NCBI RefSeq assembly: GCF_027579695.1
Contig: NC_083579.1
Location: 73,901,871-73,965,870 of the forward strand
Source: Neoarius graeffei
Lineage: Eukaryota > Chordata > Actinopteri > Siluriformes > Ariidae
Direction of reading: 5' to 3'
DNA length: 64,000 nucleotides
Part shown: positions 54,949 to 64,000 of the stretch, in pieces
Position numbering within the stretch: position 1 is the stretch's first letter
Layout: every line of letters begins with the position of its first letter
The notes under the pieces: generated by a model
What the model saw: only the letters and a program-made list of their open reading frames with translations
Told to the model about the DNA's origin: nothing
The model's database searches: none
Program-made: the position numbers and the translations under genes

Positions 54949-55480
54949 GTGGCTAAAATTTCAGTCACATTAAAGAAGAGGCAATTTTTAAATAGTAGTC
55001 TCTTGTGTCCGATGATGACTAGGAGGTCTTTAGCATTTGTTTGCTCGCTTATGAGTTGCTTTCCCCAGGTTCAAAATAAAATTACAACCACATCTTTCAC
55101 AAATAATGTTTGACACCAGCTGCCCATGACGTGACTTGTGTTTTCTTCATTTTTCCGAATATACAACCATCACATCACAGCCGCCCAAATGCAAACCTCC
55201 AGTTAGCAACTTCCAGCTTCTCAGGCCTGTCACTGTTGGATCATCACCTTAGGTCTTCCTGCACCTCCATACTTTGCACGGTAGATCAGGCTATATTTAT
55301 TGTCGTGTCCCCAATAAATGCCTGTCTGGACTTCAGAGCTTGTATTCCGATGGCACAAAAGATTGGGATGATCGGGAAGCTCCAAAGCTGCCCTGTAGTG
55401 TTCTCTGACTGGACGGTTCTGTTGCTCAGTGACCATAAAACTCAGTTCATCCAAGCACCAAGAGGTCTTATTCAACCATT
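54949..55480. other. intron-like, no certain exon
   Basis: The frame past the donor stays open to 55113, but without family resemblance. 55140-55480 has an open plus-strand frame of unknown meaning. Confidence 0.4.
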
Positions 55481-55562
55481 GTAAACTGTGGGTGGTAAAA
55501 GAGAGCAACTGGACTTGCTTGTGTCCAAGTCCAGTTGCTCTCTTTTACCACCCACAGTTTAC
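55481..55562. repeat. perfect 37-bp inverted repeat
   Basis: Arms 55481-55517 and 55526-55562 (gtaaactgtgggtggtaaaa start) are exactly complementary around an 8-bp loop. Confidence 0.95.
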
Positions 55563-55754
55563 TATGACCTGGATGACTGAGAATCTTCACAGACATCAAC
55601 CATTGTACTGCAAGAGTGTCTTCTGCTTGAGTAAGACGGTGCCTCCCTGCTGCCAGAGGTGCTCTATTGTCCGTACCCTGGACAGGGGCCCTTACCGGGT
55701 GCTGTCAACCTGAGCCTGATTCAGAATGATTGAGTTCCACAGGCTACAAACCTG

Positions 55755-56045
55755 TACTTCGGTTTTGTTTGTGGAAAGGCCTGCACGAAAATAGCAAGGC
55801 ATTTAAAATTAAACAGAAAAGACAACACTGAGATTGCGATTGCTTTTAAGCGAGGAGAGAGATCAAAACAGTGCTCGCACATCCTTGAAGTACTAAGGAA
55901 CAGAGGGAATTACTAACATAACAAATTGGTTCTTATTAATGGCACTGGACTGATAAAAGCAAGACAAAAGCCAAAAGATGATACTCTGACACACAAGTCT
56001 GAATACTGCATGTACTGTAAAGGGTTCTACATGTGTAAAGGACTG
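55755..56045 (+). pseudogene. zinc-finger-like block of a recombinase-like gene
   Basis: Open except for one TAA (about 55913). It reads YFGFVCGKACTKIARHLK, then SHILEVLRNRGNY, stop, HNKLVLINGTGLIKARQK and EYCMYCKGFYMCKGL. It shows two Cys/His modules, C-X3-C with ARHL and C-X2-C with YMCK, as in multicopy fish proteins where these precede a tyrosine-recombinase-like C-terminus (memory). A SINE fragment begins exactly where the second finger should continue (56046), so the finger's His pair is lost. Confidence 0.6.
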
Positions 56046-56280
56046 GGTTCGAACCTCATGGCCGACGGGGCCTTTCTGTGTGGAGTTTGCATGTTCTCCC
56101 CATGTCTGTGTAGGTTTCTCCGGGTGCTCTGGTTTCCCCTACCGTCCAAAGACATGCAGGTTAGATAAAATACCCAGTCACTGGGATTGTACAAGCCAGT
56201 GCATACTTGGTGCTGGTTCCAAGCCTGGAAAGATTGGGGAGGGTTGTGTCAGGAAGGGCATCCGGTGTGAAAATCTATGC
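56046..56280 (+). mobile_element. SINE fragment and a second repeat tail
   Basis: Begins at the B-box (gggttcgaacctcatggcc), with body to caggttagataaaataccc. It is then followed by ccagtgcatacttggtgctg and gtcaggaagggcatccggtg, a distinct fish repeat tail. Confidence 0.8.
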
Positions 56281-56289
56281 CAAAGGAAT

Positions 56290-57065
56290 TGAAAATCAAT
56301 TTGGGCTTCGCCTTGTATCCTTCCCACGTGACTATGTGACCTATGCAACAAATTAAATTTATAAGAGTGCTCTGAGAGCACAATATCCCCCGCTGGCAAC
56401 TATGCCATAACTGGTAAAATGCGACTGAATTTAACGAAATTACAATATGCGTATTACCGACATATAACAAAGAATCCTGCCAAGTTTCGTGAAATTCCTC
56501 CAAAAATTGAGAGAGGAGTTGATTTCAGAAGGTGAGTACCCTTCCTGGGACAGACATCACCATGACATAATCCCTCTTCGGGCCTTTCGGCCAGCAGGGG
56601 ATAAAAATTGAGGGAAGTTGATTTCAGAAAGCAAGTACACCTTGATGAAATTGTCAAAGTACAAGTTTGTTAATAATCAAGGGCATAACTCCGGTAAAAT
56701 TTGCCCATATTAAAAAAATTTCAATATGCATACAAGTGTCTATAACAAAGCCTTTTGCCAAGTTTGGTGAAATTCCTCCACATAACTGTGGCAGCAGTTG
56801 ATTTCAGAAGGAAAAACACACTCTCATGAACTTGTCAAAGTACAATTTTGTTCATCAAGGGCTGTAACTCTGGTAAATGTGACCCAATTTAACGAAATTA
56901 CAATATGCGTATTAGTGACATATAACAAAGAATCCTGCCAAGTTTTGTGAAATTCCTCCAAAAACTGTGAGAGGAGTTGATTTCAGAAGGTGAGTACCCT
57001 TCCTGGGACGGACGGACATCGCGACGACATAATCCCTCTTCAGGCCTTTTGGCCAGCAGGGGATA
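56290..57065. repeat. tandem units ending ccagcaggggataaaa
   Basis: Three diverged units. The first and last share tttaacgaaattacaatatg, aaagaatcctgccaagttt and gacataatccctctt, then cggccagcaggggataaaa (56590 and 57050). The middle unit (56660-56830) is more diverged. Confidence 0.85.
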
Positions 57066-57114
57066 AAAATTAAATTAAGACGATCGGTTTGGTATAGCGT
57101 TATTACAACGCCTG

Positions 57115-58390
57115 CATTTAAAGCACATTTCAGAGGATGTAAAGAAAATTCTTTGTAATCTGCATCATGATGAAGTTGCACAGACAATCAGAAATTATGA
57201 GCAGGCCTACTTGAAACTGACAAGATTTCTTTGACAAAAAGGGCAATGGCAAAGAAAGACACATTTGTTCGAAAAAACACGAGGATGCATTGGAAAGTTC
57301 TTGATCTTTTTATGCAATAAATTTGTGATAAGGAACTTGGCAGAGGCATCCAGCTTTTCGCTGGTTAGTGAAGCAATCAAAGAAATTGCTGAATTTAATG
57401 AGGGGGAAACAAAAAAAAAAAAAAGCTTTGCCATACCAAAAGCCTCGCACACAGAATTAAATTGACTTTGAGGAAATATTGCATCTTGAGCACACAGAAA
57501 ATCACTTGCAGTTGTAAACAAAATACTAATACATGCAACTTGGATCTTTATGGACTTTTTTAATAAGGCACAATCTCAGTTTGCTTTAGGTGAAGAAGAT
57601 TCTTCAGCATCCAGTCCAAGTCTTTTTTTACTGCTGTTCATCAACAATGTGAGAGTATTTCACTGCTATCTGGAAAAGGCTACAAATTGTGTAATGAAGG
57701 AACTGAGGGAAACACCATCTGCTCAGAGTTATGCTGACCTTTGCAAAGTGACCCTGGCACAAATCCTGATGTTTAATTGCAGACACAAAGAAGTCTCATA
57801 GATGACCGTCTAAAGCTTCCAGGAGAGACACCAAGTACAGGCTCTTGAAATCTCTGAGGCATTAACAGAATTGGAAAAAGTGTTTTGTGAAGAAATCGTG
57901 GTGAGGCAGAAAACAAGTACCGATCATTTTAACTCCAGGCATGATCAATGTGCTTGTGCTCCTGACTGAAAAGTGAAAGTGTCTCCAAAAGCAGTATTTG
58001 TGTTTGACCAACCCAGAAGTAACAAGTGCTACAGAGGAGAAAATGCCCTGCGAATCTGTGCCAATGAGTGTGGTGTGACAAATCCGGATAAACTGACATC
58101 CACAAAATTCAGCAGATACATTTCTACACTCAGCCACATCCTCACCTTGAAGAACCACGAGATAAAGAAGCTGGCCAAGTTCATCCGCCATGATCTATGC
58201 CTGTGTACAGAATACTACAGGCAAACAGAGGCCATGCTTTGCTTGGCCAAAATCTGCAAACTTATTTTGCCATGGAGAAGGGGAGTGCAGCTCCCTAAGA
58301 GGACCTCTCTTGATTCTATGGTCAGGGGTCCACGGCCGAGCCCCACCATCACCCATTTTGTTGCGCCTGAAAGACGGTCCTGGCTGTAAG
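57115..58390 (+). pseudogene. tyrosine-recombinase-like C-terminal region, decayed
   Basis: Pieces in order: ISEDVKKILCNLHHDEVAQ (57120); LAEASSFSLVSEAIKEIAEF (57337, near a poly-A shift); YADLCKVTLAQILMFN (57733); LEISEALTELEKVFCEEIV (57844); then the open frame 57973-58389 with CYRGENALRICANECGV, NPDKLTSTKFSRYISTLSHI, LAKFIRHDLCLCTEYYRQT. The RH...LGHD-like...Y spacing resembles the C-terminal Arg/His/Tyr half of Crypton-type tyrosine recombinases; Gly of LGHD is replaced (IRHD). Several stops lie between pieces. The family is known to me as multicopy uncharacterised fish proteins; no search was done. Non-functional here. Confidence 0.6.
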
Positions 58391-59040
58391 ACATTAGGAA
58401 CTAAGTCATAGTGGGTTTGTGTCCTGTATACTGCCAGCAGCTGACAGGGGAGAGGGAGAAGGACTTTAAGTCCGGCCAGCCCTATTGGCCCAGACACCAG
58501 CGGGAACCACTAGGAGTTTGGGCTCACTATGCTCTCTGCTCCGTTCCCCTGAAGCTTATGGCAAAAACCCACAAGTGGGCTCCCTTCTCCTAAAGATAGT
58601 CATAGTTACTCCTGTTTGGACACTCAAGATGACCTTGTATTACTAGGTATTTACCTGTTCTTATTAATTAATGGTAGTCTATAATATGCAAATAAGCCTA
58701 TAAATATTTATTGTATTAATTTGTTTTGATAGAAATAGTTTTTTTTTAATGAACATTTCTATTTGCCATTCCACCAAACAACTGCAAATAAGGGCAATTA
58801 AAATACCTTTTCAGATGAGATCAGGGAGAATGACAGTGAAGAATATTTTGAGGAACACAATGGAAGGGTTTTTTTTTTTTTTAATGTGCTACTGTCTCCA
58901 AGACCGTGTCTACCAATACAGAAAACATGGGTGCAGATGGAGAATATGCTTTTGGTTATCCAAGAGCAATATATTCTGGCTCGTGCCTCATATTAAAAAC
59001 AACTGAAAACAGGAAGGAAAAAAAATTGTTGTAAATAATG
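58391..59040. other. no feature recognised
   Basis: No coding or repeat similarity could be supported. A 13-T run lies at 58868. Confidence 0.5.
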
Positions 59041-59365
59041 ATAATAAGAAGCCTTTGTCACATGTACACTTAAGCACAGCAAAATTCCTCCTCTGCATTT
59101 AACCCGTCTGAAGCAGTGAACACAAGTGAGCAATGAGTGCGCGCGCACACACCCAGAGCAGTGGGCAGCTGTGCTACAGCACCTGGGGAGCAGTTGAGGG
59201 TTAGGTGCCTTGCTCAAGGGCACTTCAGCCATGATACAGAGGGAGAGGAAAGTGCTGTTCATTCACTCAACTCCCTTCATGTTTTTCCTACCGGTCCCAG
59301 GAATCAAACCAGCAACCCTTTGGGCCCAAGGCTGCTTCTCTAACCTTCAGGCCATGGCTGCCCCC
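59041..59365 (-). mobile_element. SINE, second tail type, full head
   Basis: Reverse strand. The head ggcagccatggcctgaaggt (A-box-like) and B-box-like ggtttgattcc lead to a tail with gcccttgagcaaggcaccta and cttcagacgggttaaatgc. It matches the tails at 15110 and 50400. Confidence 0.85.
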
Positions 59366-59467
59366 AACTTAGTAGGCGGAGTTTAAGATTTTATGGCATC
59401 TATGCTCATGCTTTCCTTTTGAAATGTTTACAGTCATATTGTGTGTAATTTAAGAGAATAAAATATA

Positions 59468-61076
59468 CAGTGTCTTGCAAAAGTATTCATCCCCTTGGTG
59501 TTTTGTTGCATTACAAGATGGAATTAAAATGGATTTCTGGAGGGTTAGCACCATTTGATTTACACAACATGCCTACCACTTTAAAGGTGCAAATTGTTTT
59601 AGTGTGAGACAAACAAAAATTAAGATTAAAAATAAATAAATAATTCTGGAGTGTGCATAGGTATTCAACCCCTTTCGTATGAAACCCCTAAATAAGAGCT
59701 GGTCCAACCAATTCATTTCATAAGTCACATAATTAGTTGATTAAGATCCACCTGTGTGCAATCAGTGTCACATGATCGGTTACGTGATGTCTGTATAAAT
59801 CAACCTGTTCTGGAAGGACCCTAACTTTGCAACACTATTCAGCAAGCAACATGAAAACCAAGGAGCCTCCAAACAGGTCAGAGACAAAGTTGTGGAGAAG
59901 TATAGATCAGGGTTGGGTTATAAAAAAAAAAATCCCAAACTTGGAATATCCCACAGAGCACCATTAAATCCATTATAGCAAAACAGAAAGAATATGGCAC
60001 CACAACAAACCTGACAAGATAAGGCCCCGCCCACCAAAACTCACAGACCGGGCAAAGAGGGCATTAATCAGAGATGCAACAAAGACACCAAAGAGAACAC
60101 TGAAGGAGCTGCAAAGATCCACAGCGGAGATGGGAGTATCTGTCCATAGGACCACTTTAAGCCATACACTCCACAGAGTGGGGCTTTATGGAAGAGTGGC
60201 CAGAAATAAGTCACTGCTTAAAAAAATGCGTTTGGAGTTTGCCCAACAGCATGTGGCAGACTTCCCAAAAACATGGAAGAAAATTCTCTGGTCCGATGAG
60301 ACTAAAATTGATCTTTTTGGCCATCATGGGAAATGCCATGTGTGGCACAAACCCAACACCCTGAGAACACCATTCTGAAGCATGGTGGTGGCAGCATCAT
60401 GCTGTGGGGATGTTTTTCATCTGCAGGGACAGGAAAGCTGGTCAGAACTGAAGGAAAGCTGGATGGCACTAAATACAGGGCAATTCTGGAGGAAAACTTG
60501 TTTGAGTCACTTAGAGGCTTGAGACTGGGACGAAGGTTCACATTCCAGCAGGACAATGACCCTAAACATACTGCTAAAGCTACACTGGAGTGGTTTAAAG
60601 GGAAACATTTAAATGTCTTGGAAGGGCCTAATCAAAGCCCAGACCTCAGTCCAATTGAGAATCTGTGGCATCACTTGAAGACTGCTGTACACCAACGCAA
60701 CCCATCTAACTTGAAGGAGTTGGAGCAGTTCTGCCTTGAGGAATGGGCAAAAATCCCAGTGGCTAGATGTGCTAAGCTAATAGAGACATACCCCAAGAGA
60801 CTTGCAGCTATAACTGCAGCAAAAGGCGGCTCTACAAAGTATTGACTTTGGGGGGTGAATAGCTATGCACACTCCAGATTTTTTTTTTCAGATGATTTTT
60901 TCCCCCCTATCTTAGTGTTTGTGCCACAATAAAACAACAATTTTCACCTTTAAAGTGGTAGGCATGTTGTGTAAATCTAATGGTGCTAACTCTCCAAAAA
61001 TCCATTTTAATTCCAGCTTGTAATGTGACAAAACAGGACAAACACAAAGGGGGGTGAATACTTTTGTGAGACAATG
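59468..61076 (+). mobile_element. Tc1-like transposon D, full length
   Basis: TA at 59466-59467 and 61077-61078. TIRs start cagtgtcttgcaaaagtatt and end aatacttttgtgagacaatg, with a further matching block (cctaccactttaaaggtg / cacctttaaagtggtaggc). 1609 bp. It separates the recombinase-like region from its SANT-like tail. Confidence 0.95.
59851..60845 (+). pseudogene. Tc1 transposase D, frameshifted
   Basis: ATG 59851 (MKTKEPPNRSETK), with frame shifts in the first helix-turn-helix near 59880-59930. PKLTDRAKRALIRDATKTP (60030) and MGVSVHRTTLSHTLHRVG (60130) follow. The first Asp is in [13 protein letters not shown] (60290). A frame change near 60360 leads to [30 protein letters not shown] (second Asp) and [13 protein letters not shown] (Glu). 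The C-terminus AAKGGSTKY ends at 60845. The catalytic triad is visible but split over frames, so it is inactive. Confidence 0.92.
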
Positions 61077-61162
61077 TATATACAGATTTGTATGATTTGA
61101 TCCAACCATCCTTGGGTGTGTCACACTGAATGATAGGTTTTTTTTGTTTTAACTTTTTTTAA

Positions 61163-61433
61163 GCAGGGAATCCTGCTCAGGAGCAGCCTGAGCAGCAACT
61201 CAAGTTACTGGGCAAGAGAAGATTGCAATCTTGAAGCATTTCAAAAAAACACATTTTCTGTGGAAGACTGGCTACAGTAAAGAAATCTCAACACTGCCAA
61301 ATGCTGGAGTAACCTGTGCTTGATGGTAGACCTATCCAGAAAATCAGAGACTTTGTAAGAAATGCTTGGATTTCTTTCAAGAGGAAAAGGACAGCTAAAA
61401 AATGGTTTGAAAAACAATGTTGCCTTACCTCCT
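61163..61433 (+). pseudogene. SANT/Myb-like tail of the recombinase-like gene
   Basis: EQPEQQLKLLGKR, then KIAILKHFKK, a one-A slip (61247-61252), HIFCGRLATVKKSQHC, a TAA, then VLDGRPIQKIRDFVRNAW, ending in TGA at 61431-61433. The pattern (xAIxxHFxxHIxxGRLxx ... IRDFVRN) is what I recall at the C-terminus of the fish recombinase-like family, so it probably ended the gene at 57115-58390 before Tc1 D and a SINE moved in between. Two lesions. Confidence 0.5.
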
Positions 61434-61582
61434 GACCAGCAAATCCAAATAGCACAAATGTTCAATTTGATGGTTCATATGCTATCATATTATTATTCTA
61501 TTCAGGTTGATTTTGTGCCCTTTAGGCACTGCCTAAATGTATATATGTGTGTGAAATGTGTGAGATTATTTATAAAAAAAAA

Positions 61583-63215
61583 ACCACACACACACACAGA
61601 GTGGTGCTTGAAAGTTTGTGAACCCTTTCGAATTTTCTATATTTCTGCATAAATATGACCTAAAACATCATCAGATTTTCACATAAGTAGATAAAGAAGA
61701 ACCCAGTTAAACAAATGAGACAAAAATATTATACTTGGTCATTTATTTATTGAGGAAAATGATCCAATATTACACATCTGTGAGTGGCAAAAGTATGTGA
61801 ACCTCTAGGATTAGCAGTTAATTTGAAGGTGAAATTAGAGTCAGGTGTTTTCAATCAATGGGATGACAATCAGGTGTGAGTGGGCACCCTGTTTTATTTA
61901 AAGAACAGGGATCTATCAAAGTCTGATCTTCACAACACATGTTTGTGGAAGTGTATCATGGCATGAACAAAGGAGATTTCTGAGGACCTCAGAAAAAGCA
62001 TTGTTGATGCTCATCAGGCTGGAAAAGGTTACAAAACCATCTCTAAAGAGTTTGGACTCCACCAATCCACAGTCAGACAGATTGTGTACAAATGGAGGAA
62101 ATTCAAGACCATTGTTACCCTCCCCAGGAGTGATCGAACAACAAAGATCACTCCAAGAACAAGGCATGTAATAGTCGGCGAGGTCACAAAGGACCCCAGG
62201 GTAACTTCTAAGCAACTGAAGGCCTCTCTCACATTGGCTAATGTTAATGTTCATGAGTCTACCATCAGGAGAGCACTGAACAACAATGGTGTGCATGGCA
62301 GGGTTGCAAGGAGAAAGCCACTGCTCTCCAAAAAGAACATTGCTGCTCGTCTGCAGTTTGATAAAGCTCACGTGGACAAGCCAGAAGGGCTATTGGAAAA
62401 ATGTTTTGTGGACAGATGAGACCAAAATAGAACTTTTTGGTTTAAATGAGAAGTGTTATGTTTGGAGAAAGGAAAACACTGCACTCCAGCAGAAGAACCT
62501 TATCCCATCTGTGAAACATGGTGGTAGTATCATGGTTTGGGCCCGTTTTGCTGCATCCGGGCCAGGACGGCTTGCCATCATTGATGGAACAATGAATTCT
62601 GAATTATACCAGCGAATTCCAAAGAAAAATGTCAGGACATCTGTCCATGAACTGAATCTCAAGAGAAGGTGGGTCATGCAGCAAGACAACGACCCTAAAC
62701 ACACAAGTCGTTCTACCAAAGAATGGTTAAAGAAGAATAAAGTTCATGTTTCAGAATGGCCAAGTCAAAATCCTGACCTTAATCCAATCGAAATGTTGTG
62801 GAAGGACCTGAAGCGAGCAGTTCATGTGAGGAAACCCACCAACATCCCAGAGTTGAAGCTGTTCTGTACAGAGGAACGGGCTAAAATTCCTCCAAGCTGG
62901 TGTGCAGGACTGATCAACAGTTACCGGAAACGTTTAGTTCCAGTTATTGCTGCACAAGGGGGTCACACCAGATACTGAAAGCAAAGGTTCACATACTTTT
63001 GCCACTCACAGATATGTAATATTGGATCATTTTCCTCAATAAATAAATGACCAAGTATAATATTTTTGTCTCATTTGTTTAACTGGGTTCTCTTTATCTA
63101 CTTTTAGGACTTGTGTAAAAATCTGATGTTTTAGGCCATATTTATGCAGAAATATAGAAAATTCTAAAGGGTTCACAAACTTTCAAGCACCACTCTGTGT
63201 GTGTGTGTGTGTGTA
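61583..63215 (+). mobile_element. Tc1-like transposon B, copy 2, with CA/TG ends
   Basis: The core 61599-63195 matches the 27246 element. Both TIRs are preceded by the same dinucleotide repeat in inverted orientation: ccacacacacacacagag on the left, ctctgtgtgtgtgtgtgt on the right. The symmetric microsatellite therefore belongs to the inverted repeat. Confidence 0.92.
61958..62978 (+). pseudogene. Tc1 transposase B2, two lesions
   Basis: ATG 61958 with TGA at codon 3, as in copy 1. The frame then stays open through KEISEDLRKSIVDAHQAG and VTLPRSDRTTKITPRT to KPEG, where one extra G (about 62388) shifts frame. The second frame has WTDETKIELFGLNEK (first Asp, 62410), [13 protein letters not shown] (second Asp) and NPDLNPIEMLW (Glu), ending HTRY at 62978. 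A Gly of the GGGS loop is missing. Much better preserved than copy 1. Confidence 0.93.
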
Positions 63216-63449
63216 GGAAAGATTCAAGTATATTTATCAAAGCAGCAAGCCTAACATGTGCAAGTCCCTCGTGCAGCCAAGTTGGCCAACTCTACCCTAC
63301 CCATTTCTCAAACGTCAAACCAGCTCAAGTTTACCATCCCATCAGACAGTGAACCTGGTATGCCCAAATGTAATAACCCAAGCTACTCCAGCATACCACC
63401 AAAGACAGCCCATCGAGCAGCACCCCCAATCCTCCATCACCTTCTGCCA
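63216..63449. other. unassigned, open in two frames
   Basis: Plus-strand frames stay open (for example SWPTLPYPFLKRQTSSSLPS), but there is no family recognition and no clear splice sites. Treated as noncoding. Confidence 0.35.
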
Positions 63450-63635
63450 TTCATCATTCATTCAAGTGCTTTATCCTGACCAGGGATACAAACAGATGAC
63501 CTGAAGGAAACCCCCACGGAGATGTGGAGAACACGCATAACTCCACACAGACAATAACCCAAGCTTAGGATAAAACCCAGGACCCTGGAGCTGTAAGGCA
63601 GCAGTGCTACCCACTGTGACACCCTGTCAAATCAT
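63450..63635 (-). mobile_element. old tRNA-headed SINE copy
   Basis: Reverse strand: gtgtcacagtgggtagcact (A-box-like), ggtcctgggttttatcc (B-box-like), then tgtgtggagttatgcgtgtt and ctccacatctccgtggggg. Diverged relative of the other SINEs here. Confidence 0.75.
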
Positions 63636-63801
63636 ACACGCGTTACATTTTATCTGAACATTTTTTCCCCATCTTTAGAAATGTTGCTACTTTGAGCTTT
63701 GTATTAGTATTCTCAGTGGCTATTGGGGCTGTTGCTAAACTGTAAACCTGTTATAAATATAAAATAGTCTTTGCAGTTTGGTCAGTGTGTGAATGAGATA
63801 C

Positions 63802-63917
63802 CTGTTCTGGCGAGCAGCTCATCTCTGGCTTTGATGAAGGCCAATATATCTGCATCAACCTTTGGGTCCCCAGTCAGTGGGATAGGTCTTGAAGCAAGGT
63901 CAGCAGAGGACAAGTCT
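63802..63917 (-). CDS. clean internal host exon, gene unknown
   Basis: Minus strand, between acceptor aattttcag (63918-63920) and donor gtatct (GT at 63800-63801). 116 nt, open in one frame: DLSSADLASRPIPLTGDPK, then VDADILAFIKARDELLART, with G completed by the next exon. It enters in phase 1 and leaves in phase 1. No lesion. The sequence looks like an ordinary conserved protein exon, but I do not recognise the family. The rest of the gene lies outside the window (upstream) and perhaps further left (downstream). Confidence 0.6.
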
Positions 63918-63929
63918 CTGAAAATTATA

Positions 63930-64000
63930 CACGGAAGCCAATAAAATATATATTATTATACATACAGGACACTTTTTCGATGGAATAAAAACGTGTTCTA
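63930..64000 (+). repeat. dispersed repeat, cut by window end
   Basis: tattattatacatacaggac, then tttttcgatggaataaaaac: same head as at 38640 and, inverted, 36770. Confidence 0.75.

Noticed and set aside
55110-55713. Open frames around the 37-bp inverted repeat as a gene
   Set aside because: Frames are open on both strands, which reflects composition; no domain or splice evidence.

Overview
The window reads as repeat-dense, vertebrate-type intergenic and intronic DNA from a ray-finned fish. The evidence is several Tc1/mariner transposons, hAT and TTAA-type DNA elements, I/Nimb-, L2- and RTE-like LINE fragments, a Ty3/Gypsy element, tRNA-headed SINEs with fish-style tails, and spliced exons with GT-AG borders. 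An otophysan such as a catfish is a guess from the SINE type and is not proven. Almost nothing is a conventional intact host gene.

Layout. 1-8090 is a purine-rich satellite (29-bp unit with 25-27-bp variants and higher-order structure). 8.1-12.1 kb holds a decayed hAT-transposase-derived (ZNF862-like) gene split by a 1.25-kb DNA element. 13.8-17.5 kb is a LINE/SINE/hAT mosaic. 17.88-19.15 kb carries three clean in-phase exons that end a host-like gene (SAMD3-like C-terminus, from memory). 19.7-25.3 kb is a MITE, LINE fragments, a Charlie-like hAT and a Tc1. 27.2-28.85 kb is a second Tc1 family, set inside minus-strand exon remnants.

29.1-35.4 kb is the most informative stretch. One minus-strand I/Nimb LINE is interrupted by an L2 LINE, a SINE with a 17-bp target duplication, and a TTAA-flanked element that carries a THAP exon and an acidic N-terminal exon. 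That last element in turn contains a Tc1 whose DD34E transposase is uninterrupted over 357 residues.

36.2-39.3 kb has Crypton-like exons and a SET-domain exon. 42.9-48.6 kb is a decayed Gypsy element split by a 1.2-kb hAT element with a perfect 8-bp target duplication. 48.8-49.9 kb is another hAT element.

50.6-61.4 kb carries a series of plus-strand exons, mostly phase 0: acidic/Gln-rich linkers, a zinc-finger-like block, a tyrosine-recombinase-like C-terminus and a SANT/Myb-like tail. They are interrupted by SINEs and a fourth Tc1. With the SET exon at 38 kb they may be remains of one gene of a multicopy fish family. 61.6-63.2 kb is a second copy of the 27-kb Tc1 family, and one clean minus-strand host exon lies at 63.8 kb.

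The window therefore records layered transposition more than gene cooperation. The points most worth checking are the TTAA/THAP element, the intact Tc1 transposase, the SET-to-recombinase exon series and the 8-kb satellite.
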